Positions 57,226 to 64,000 of a stretch of 64,000 nucleotides of DNA are shown here, one piece after another. The position numbers and the translations under genes were made by a program. Source of the stretch: Owenia fusiformis. Its lineage: Eukaryota; Annelida; Polychaeta; Sabellida; Oweniidae. Numbering within the stretch: the stretch's first letter is position 1; every line of letters begins with the position of its first letter. The stretch covers positions 53,089,885 through 53,153,884 of the forward strand of contig CAIIXF020000001.1 in the NCBI GenBank assembly GCA_903813345.2, read 5' to 3'. A model generated the notes under the pieces. The model was not told the DNA's origin. It did no database searches and was given only the letters and a program-made list of their open reading frames with translations.

Positions 57226-60200
57226 CATCATCATCATCATCATCATCATCGGTTTTAGGAGTATAAGGCTGGGTGCCTGTGTGTTCCTCCCTTCCAAATA
57301 TAAATAAATTAATCTTGATACTTTGGTATTTTATTTCCCAAAGTTAACTGTGAGTTATATGACAAAACTAAACTGGTATTTGACAAAAATCTAGTGAGTG
57401 CACTGATTATCCTACTGAGGTCACTACTTCTTCTTCATCATCTCTGGATGGTAGTGGGCATCAACCTTTGCCTTGAATTCATCTAGTGTCTGGGCGAAGA
57501 CAGCTATTTCTGGGAGGTTGTTCCAGTCATTTATTACACGCTGGCTAAAGAATCCTTGTCTTAAGGCAGAACTTGTTCTGTTCTTGTAAAATTTTAGGCT
57601 GTGGCCTCTGGTGGTGTTATGGTTCAGTGTGAAGAACTGTGAGTGGTCTATGTTGTCAATGTTGTTCATCAGTTTGTACACTTGGATCAGGTCTCCTCTT
57701 TTTCTTCTGTAGGCCATGGAGAAGAGATTTAGCTGTTTGAGCCTTTCAGTGTATGGCAGTTCAGACATATTGGTTATCATTTTGGTGGCTCTTCTTTGGA
57801 TCCTCTCAATTTTGTTTACGTCCGTATTATATCTTGGGCTCCAAGCAACAGTACAGTATTCGAGGTGGGGGCGGACAAGAGTTTTGTAAAGGGGGAGAAG
57901 GATGTCTGGGTCTTTGTTAGAGAATGTCCTCTTGATGGATCCTAGGATTTTGTTGGCCTTGTTGGTGCAGTTAGACACATGATCATGGAATTTTTACTCA
58001 GTATCTATTGTAATGCCAAGGTCGCGTTCTTCCGTAACTTCTTGAAGAGGAACATGATTCATCGAGTACTTGTGTCGGATGTTGTTTTTCCCTAGATGTA
58101 GTACCTTGCATTTACTGGTGTTGAACTTGAGCAGCCAATCGTTGGACCATGCAACAAGTGCGTCTACATCTGATTGTAGTTGCTGGATATCGGGTTCTCT
58201 GGGGATTGCATTGTACAGTTTGGTGTCATCAGCAAATATCTTGACAGTGGATAACACATGATCAGGTAGGTCGTTGATGTATATTATGAATGCCAATGGT
58301 CCGAGGCTGGTTCCCTGAGGGATGCCACTCGTCACTTTGGTCCAGCCTGATAGACAGCCATTGACTTTGACTCGTTGCCTTCTGTTTGTAAGGAATGCAG
58401 TGAGCCACTTCAAGAGGTCACCTTTGAAGCCATAACTGCTTAGTTTGTCGATCAGTCTTCTGTGCGGTACGCTATCAAACGCCCGGGAAAAATCAAAATA
58501 GATGACGTCTATTGGCTCGCCCGAGTCAAGTAAACTGGTCCAGTCTTCTAGCACAGTTAGTAGTTGAGTGGTACAAGAGCGGCCAGGCACGAACCCGTGT
58601 TGTGCATCTGTGATGAGGTTGTGATCTACCATATGACTCAGCATCTCATCTCTGATGATAGCTTCCATTATCTTGCATACTATACATGTAAGCGATATAG
58701 GTCGGTAGTTGCTGGGCGCTGACTTCTTACCCTTCTTGTGTATGGGGGTGATTTCTCCATCCTTCCAAATTGCTGGTAATTTCCCGGATTTAAAGGACAT
58801 GGTAAAAAGTATACTGAGGGGGAGAGCTAGTTCTTGTGAGCATTCTAGTAGGAGACGGGCTGGGATATTGTCAGGACCTGGAGATTTACATGCCTTCAGC
58901 TTTTTCAGTTTATACAGGACTCGTTCCTCTGAGAAATCAACTTTGTCTAAGGTGTTGGGTGTTTTGGGGATTATGCTGGGAATATTGGTATCATCTTCAA
59001 TGGTGAACATAGTGGCGAAGTAGTCATTGAGTATATCTGCTTTTTCTGAATTGATGTCAGTTGTACCCCCATCAGGTTTGTCCATTAAGCCAATTTTGGG
59101 GTGCGTTTTAAGCTTAGAGTTTACATATGCCCAGAAGGCCTTGGGGTTGACTTTGATTTGTCTCGCAATGTCCTTCTCAAATTCCCTGCAAAGTTGCCTG
59201 CACAGTTTTCGTGTTTCATTACTGGTTTTCTTTGCCTTTAAGTAGTCATGGTATGTTTTTGATTCTTGGTACTTTTTCCAGGCCTTTGCTTTTTTCCTTA
59301 ATTGCTTCAATCCTCTTATTGTCATCCATTTTTTTCTCTTTTTCTTCTTCTTAGCTTTCAGTGGTATATAAGCTTCAATGTTGTTCATGATCGTGTTATG
59401 AAACAGATTCCATGCTTCTTCAATGGTTTTTCCATTAAAATTCTCTGTCCAGTTTGTTCCCTTTAAGTTTTCCCTAATTTTGCTGTAGTCTCCCTTATTG
59501 AAGTTTCTTGTATTAGTCGGGTTAGTACTGGGAGACTGGGGGCTTGGGTCAGTCATGGTAATTTCAAATTTTAGAGTTTAGTGGTCGCTGAGGCCTAATG
59601 GAGCTCCGTAGCTGATATCGCTGATTGAGTTCTCCTCTTTTGTGATAACTAGATCAACTAGGGTGTCGCGTTGTCCATGACGTCTCCATGTCGGTTCCTT
59701 TACATGTTGGTATAAAAACAGATTCTGTAGGCAATTGACGTAGTTACTGCTGATGTGGTCGTCACACGCAGAGGATGATAAGTTTTCCCAGTTGATCTCG
59801 GGTAGGTTAAAATCCCCTGTTATACACATTTGGGTGTGGTTGGTTGAAGCGAGTTCTCTTGTCAGATTTATTAATTCTGTTTGTTGCTCTGTGGTTCCTC
59901 TGTTACTTGGACTTCTGTAGACTGCGCAAAGGAGTAAACTTGTTTTGTCCTTAAAGGTCAAGGTGATGGCTAAATGTTCACTGAAGTTACTGTTTGTTGT
60001 TTCGTAGGGCTGTACTCCTATGGTATTGTTAACATATATAACTATTCCCCTCCTGTTTTTCTGCGATTCTGCTTTGTCGTCAAAGTTTCTATAACAATCG
60101 TATGTATCGTTGGAGATTTTGAGTTCGCTAAGTGTCATTGGGTCCTTTCTGTTCTTACAGAGAGCTTCAGTTATGATTATAACATCAGGGGATTTAGATT

Positions 60201-60560
60201 CTGCAATTAGTTCGAGTTCCTTAATTTTATTTGATAGCTGGTCTGCATTGCTGTACAGGAGTTTTATGGGGGGGTGGTCGCCTAGTCACTGTTCACCCGT
60301 GGCCTGGGACAGGCCGTCGTGATCATTCAGAGCTTTTCCACAGTTTTGTGATAAGGGTGGGGCAGGAACTATTTTTTAGTCCAGAGTTATCTTCATTCAT
60401 GTTTCCATTGTTTATCATTCATAAAGCCTCTATCATGTATATGTATCTATCATGATAATTACACTGTAATAGATAAAACATACAAGTGATAATCCATGCC
60501 ACTTGGTGTAGTCACAAAACTTGCATGAGGATTAATCAGGAAGTCTAGAAGTAGTTCCGG
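57226..60560 (-). mobile_element. CR1-like non-LTR retrotransposon (LINE)
   Basis: Minus-strand order: a 5' part of uncertain extent (about 60,560-60,390), endonuclease, reverse transcriptase, a short 3' UTR, and a (GAT)n tail at 57,226-57,250. A microsatellite tail rather than poly(A) is usual for CR1/L2 elements. It sits between the arms of fold-back element E. ORF1 was not found, so the copy is probably 5' truncated. Confidence 0.8.
57424..60390 (-). pseudogene. LINE ORF2 (endonuclease + reverse transcriptase), broken by stops
   Basis: One continuous frame is interrupted by TAA at 57994-57996, TAA at 59578-59580 and probably TGA at 60286-60288; no frameshift is seen between 60,138 and 57,424. 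The endonuclease has TGDFNLPEINW and GLSDH. The reverse transcriptase has YFDFSRAFDSVPH, SGIPQGTSLGP and the catalytic FADDTKLY. The C-terminal part has YCTVAWSPR and the typical W-N-LP block near the end. Motifs are intact, so loss of function is recent and by point mutation. Confidence 0.85.
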
Positions 60561-60977
60561 CAAACAAAATGTGGACATGAAATATTTAGAATTTACAATG
60601 GTTTGAGCTTTATTATACTCTAACAATGCAAGAAGTGCACATTTTCATGCTCCTTCGTTGTTCCTGGGAAAGGTAAGATGATTTGTGGAATTTTTAGACT
60701 CTTGCAAATGTGTGACTGTTGCAAGGCTACTCCTTGAAACTTAGCCTCACTTCGCACTCTTCATGCTAGCTTTGGGGATCCATGCACCTCCAATTCATAG
60801 TTTGGAAAAATGCGTTTATGTGTGATGTTAACTTTGACATGTTTCATTAGTCAAGATACACAATTCATATACAAGGTAAACAGATTTTAAAAACATGTGT
60901 CTTTATCCAAAAAATATGGCAGTCATTTTTTGTACTTTTTATTTAATATAGCGTCGCCTTAAAGGTTAGTTCAACAA

Positions 60978-61043
60978 GTTAAACCCAATACCACGGCTTT
61001 CATTTATAATCTGAGTGTTCTTGTTGCCGTGGTTGGGTTTAAC
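60978..61043. other. Long hairpin GTTAAACCC...GGGTTTAAC
   Basis: GTTAAACCCAATACCACGGC pairs with GCCGTGGTTGGGTTTAAC (18 pairs, one 2-nt bulge) across a 28 nt loop, 16 bp beyond the last TTAA of element E. TTAAACC words recur to 61,240. Confidence 0.5.
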
Positions 61044-61239
61044 TTCCGTGCTATGCTTTTATTGGTTGCAAATTCTCACTATCAGTTATTAATAAAACGC
61101 CCATAGAATTCTATGCGCTGCCATAGGCCATCATTAAAATATTTTGCATCAAGGGCCGAATAGGCACGGATTGTTAAACCTAGGGCGGGCCACAAGAAAT
61201 GTCAGATAAGAAATAAGGCCCAGACTAGGTTTAACCATG

Positions 61240-61716
61240 GGCTCTACCACCTGGGTGTGAAACGGATAGAATGGTGGCCGCGGAATGGCTGTAGGAGCTC
61301 TTCAAAATGGAGATAAGTACTATTGCGCCACCTATCTTGCGCATGCGCAGATCACGAAAAATCGCAAATCCAAGAAAAATTAATTCTTCTAATTTCAGCA
61401 ACATATATTGCGAATTCTAGCTTTCAAATGATGTCAAAGCGAAAGAAAAACACAAAAATAGGCCTAAGTCCACAACAATCATGTTATTGTTATAAATCAT
61501 TAAGTTAATAACTTATGATGATAATATTTATGCTAAAAAACATAATCACGTATTACTCGAGTCTCTAGCCAATTCTTGCACTCAGTGGCCATAGAATATG
61601 GTAAATCACGTACATTATCGAGCGGAATTTTCGTTTGCCGTCAGTTCGTTTTCATGATATTACGATATTCATTATTCGCATTTTCGTCTAGTGCGTTATG
61701 ACGTATTTTCCCGGGA
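61240..61716 (+). promoter_or_regulatory. CpG-containing promoter with NRF1 site
   Basis: TGCGCATGCGCA (61338-61349) matches the palindromic NRF1 site exactly. CCGCGG, CTCGAG and TGACGTAT lie nearby, and CpG density is higher than in the rest of the window. A coding-like ATG follows at 61717. Confidence 0.45.
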
Positions 61717-61801
61717 ATGGATGAATTGGACAGGTTGGAAACTGGGGATGTGATTCTCATAGCTGACCATGATAAAAGTTTACCCTATATCTCATCAACG
61801 G
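61717..61801 (+). CDS. Possible first coding exon of a gene at the right edge
   Basis: ATG starts a frame reading MDELDRLETGDVILIADHDK, then SLPYISSTG, and reaches a stop at 61813 inside a MITE. A donor at ACGG|GTAGCG is possible. A weak downstream candidate exon starts near 62,281, but its acceptor (AAAAAG) is poor. Protein family not recognised. Confidence 0.35.
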
Positions 61802-61803
61802 GT

Positions 61804-62165
61804 AGCGGGCCGTAGCCAGGCTTTGCTAAGGGGGGGGGGGGTTCACTTTCTAAGTGTTCCAGGGGGGTTCCCTATTGACAACTTTGGACTATTAACTTGA
61901 AAAGTGTTCAAAGTGGTGAAAAAGTGCATGAATTTGCAATAATTTTCGGCGGGGGGGGAGTTCGACCCCTTCCCCTTGCCTGGGCAGTGCCCACATTTAG
62001 TGTCACCCCCCCCCCCCCCCCGGCTTCAAATTCATGCAGATTTTCAACATTCTAAGCACTTTTTAAGTAATTCTGGGCATTTTTGGGCCAAAATTCTCAA
62101 AAGTGAACCCCCCTGGATTGAATTATTCAAAAAATGAACCCCCTGGCAAATCCTGGCTATGGACC
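61804..62165. mobile_element. MITE with GTAGCCAGG termini
   Basis: GGGCCGTAGCCAGG at the left and CCTGGCTATGGACC at the right are inverted repeats. The interior has a G-run, a C-run and paired AAGTGAACCCCCCTGG / GGGGGGGTTCACTTT. It begins two or three bases after the candidate exon above. Confidence 0.6.
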
Positions 62166-63174
62166 TGCTTTGGGATAAATAATTTTGAAGACAACCACCA
62201 CTTCAATCTGTGATATTTGGGCCCAAATTTTTTTAATTTAATGCCAATCTTTTGATAATTTTGTCTTTTCATCTAAAAAGGAGGCCAAGTAATGCTAAAA
62301 AAGGCTCACTGGATAGCACTGACACAAGGCATGTACTTATCAGAGAAATCATCAAGTCATTTATTTCATTTTAAGACTACAATTGTCATCAAATACAACT
62401 GATACTACACAAAGATCACACTGTGAGGTGCAAGGTGGGTAGCATCAAATCTTGTACCTTCTTGAGGTGGCTTAATTTAAGTTCCTGTAGAATGTAAAAA
62501 GCACATTTGCTTAGGCTGTCTTTATTAGTTTATACTCAATGTAATTAAGATACTATCGTTTTGACAAGATCTATCACATTTTTAAATAATGTTGTTTTGA
62601 AGTCCTAGTATAAGATTCTTGGTGACATGTTTTTAATCCACAAACATCCTATGTGTTTCAGGTAGATGCTGATATGAAGCTGATAGGAATGAGTGCAGAA
62701 TGTGCTGTGACCTGAAAACAATTTTAACAGCATTAAAGTTATGCAGGGTTTAAGAAAATTAAAGAAAAACATCTCCAATTTTTTGTTCATCTTATTCAAT
62801 ATCAAGCAATTCATGATGTTCCTGTTACTTTCTGTTTAAAAACAATACTGTGGTAATTCCTTGTGATCACCACTTTACTAGTTCTTTATATTATATTACT
62901 GTTTTTAGGCATTATAAGACTCAGGATTCCAAGAAATGCCATTTCAGTTTGAAGTTATACATGGAGAACTAGACTACTTAGAAATGTACCTAATTATAGC
63001 AGACCAGGACTGCAAGATGCAGCTCTAAAATATGGGCATTCCCCTGTAGCAGTCTCATCCAACTTTCAAAGATGCAATCATTACTGAAAGAATAAGTTTC
63101 ATTACAGCATTAGTATTAGAAAATACATACACGCTCATTTTCTATATCAATTACACTATACAATTGTGTCATTT
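62166..63174. other. No gene resolved
   Basis: AT-rich. A short open stretch (about 62,281-62,395) could be an exon in two frames but lacks a good acceptor. Confidence 0.3.
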
Positions 63175-64000
63175 TTACAATTCACTACAGAAAATAAACT
63201 AATTTCTCCCAAAAAGCATGAATAAGAGTAACATCATCAGATAAGAGACAAAGAGGGCTTTAAAATGGTTTATAAACTATATACCAGTCATGTCTCCTAT
63301 TAAAACAGATCAATTTGACAAAAGTCATTAAAATTAGTCATCAAGACAGGTTTCACGTTGGCTGAAATGGGATTTGTGTCATTTTTAACATAACAAGCCA
63401 GTTCAGACAATTTACTAATTTCTCCCAAATAAAAGTAAGACCATCAGATAGGACACAAAAAGGGCTTTAAAATGGAGTATAAACTTTAAACCAGTCATGT
63501 TTCCTATTAAAATGGAACAAATTGAAAAAGTCATAAAATTAAGTCATCGCGACAGTTTTCACGGATATGGAAATGGGATTTTGTGTCATTTTTAACAAGC
63601 CAATTCAGAAAATTTACTAATTTCTCTCAAATAAGAGTAAGATCATCAGATAGGAGACAAAGATGACTTTAAAATGGTGTATAAACTTGCTACCAGTCAT
63701 GTTGACTATTAAAATGGAACAAATTGAAAAAGTCAAAAATATAGTCGTAGCGACAGTTTTCACATAATGGAAATGGGATTTTGTGTCATTTTCACAAGCC
63801 AGTTCAGAAAATTTACTAATTTCTCTCAAATAAGAGTAAGATCATCAGATAGGAGACAAAGAAGCCTTTAAAATGGTGTATAAACTTGCTACCAGTCATG
63901 TTGACTATCCAAGCTGAACAAATCAACAAAGACTTAATTAATAGTACTTGTCTCGACAGTTGTCATGGAAATGGAAATGGCATTTTGTGTCAATTATAAC
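63175..64000. repeat. Satellite of about 200 bp, running off the window
   Basis: Four tandem units spaced about 217, 202 and 199 nt share AATTTACTAATTTCTC, GATCATCAGATAGGAGACAA, CTTTAAAATGGTGTATAAAC and GGAAATGGGATTTTGTGTCA. The array is cut by the window end. The last units are more alike than the first. Confidence 0.8.

Larger units (their letters stand above)
56815..60962. mobile_element. TTAA-bounded fold-back element E split by a LINE
   Basis: TTAA|GGTGACATTTAAG at 56815 and GCGTCGCC|TTAA ending at 60962. Left arm about 56,819-57,225 and right arm about 60,563-60,958 are inverted copies (CACTTCGCACTCTTCATGCT in the right arm). The loop contains the CR1-like element at 57,226-60,560. Confidence 0.8.

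Noticed and set aside
58070..59245. Plus-strand open frames
   Set aside because: Shadows of the minus-strand LINE reverse transcriptase frame.

Overview
The window is animal nuclear DNA that is AT-rich and gene-poor. Genes are split by many GT-AG introns, and most other sequence is introns and short non-autonomous transposons. The gene set fits an invertebrate, probably marine: a DHHC palmitoyltransferase, a mitochondrial aspartate/glutamate carrier, a secreted phospholipase A2, a fused pseudouridine glycosidase/kinase and a CR1-like LINE. Mammals lack the fused pseudouridine enzyme. I cannot name the species or safely choose between a lophotrochozoan and an ambulacrarian.

Layout. 1-6,270: repeats and AT-rich DNA, no gene seen. 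6,274-10,157 (minus): a complete 7-exon ZDHHC21-like gene, 279 residues, with spliced 5' leader exons near 11.4 and 12.4 kb. 14,026-36,521 (plus): a complete 18-exon SLC25A12/13-type carrier, 700 residues, every exon phase checked. Its intron 10 holds a two-exon secreted PLA2 gene on the opposite strand (28,201-29,072). 36.5-42 kb: intergenic, with one copy of a repeat that is also in the carrier's intron 10. 42,156-53,768 (minus): a partial spliced gene of unknown product. The intronless 731-residue PsuG-PsuK fusion (47,359-49,554, plus) lies inside its intron. 53.8-54.05 kb: a probable two-way promoter. 54,248-60,962: stacked fold-back transposons, each bounded by TTAA, the last one holding a broken CR1-like LINE. 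61.2-61.8 kb: an NRF1-type promoter and a possible first coding exon. 63.2-64.0 kb: a satellite of about 200 bp running off the end.

How the genes relate. The carrier (malate-aspartate shuttle) and the PsuG-PsuK protein (pseudouridine breakdown, with a mitochondrial-type leader) both look mitochondrial, but no shared regulation can be shown. Two genes are nested antisense inside introns of larger genes. The most unusual structure is the TTAA-stacked fold-back cluster. The most interesting coding feature is a second EF-hand in the carrier that looks able to bind calcium, whereas the human paralogues have a degenerate loop there.
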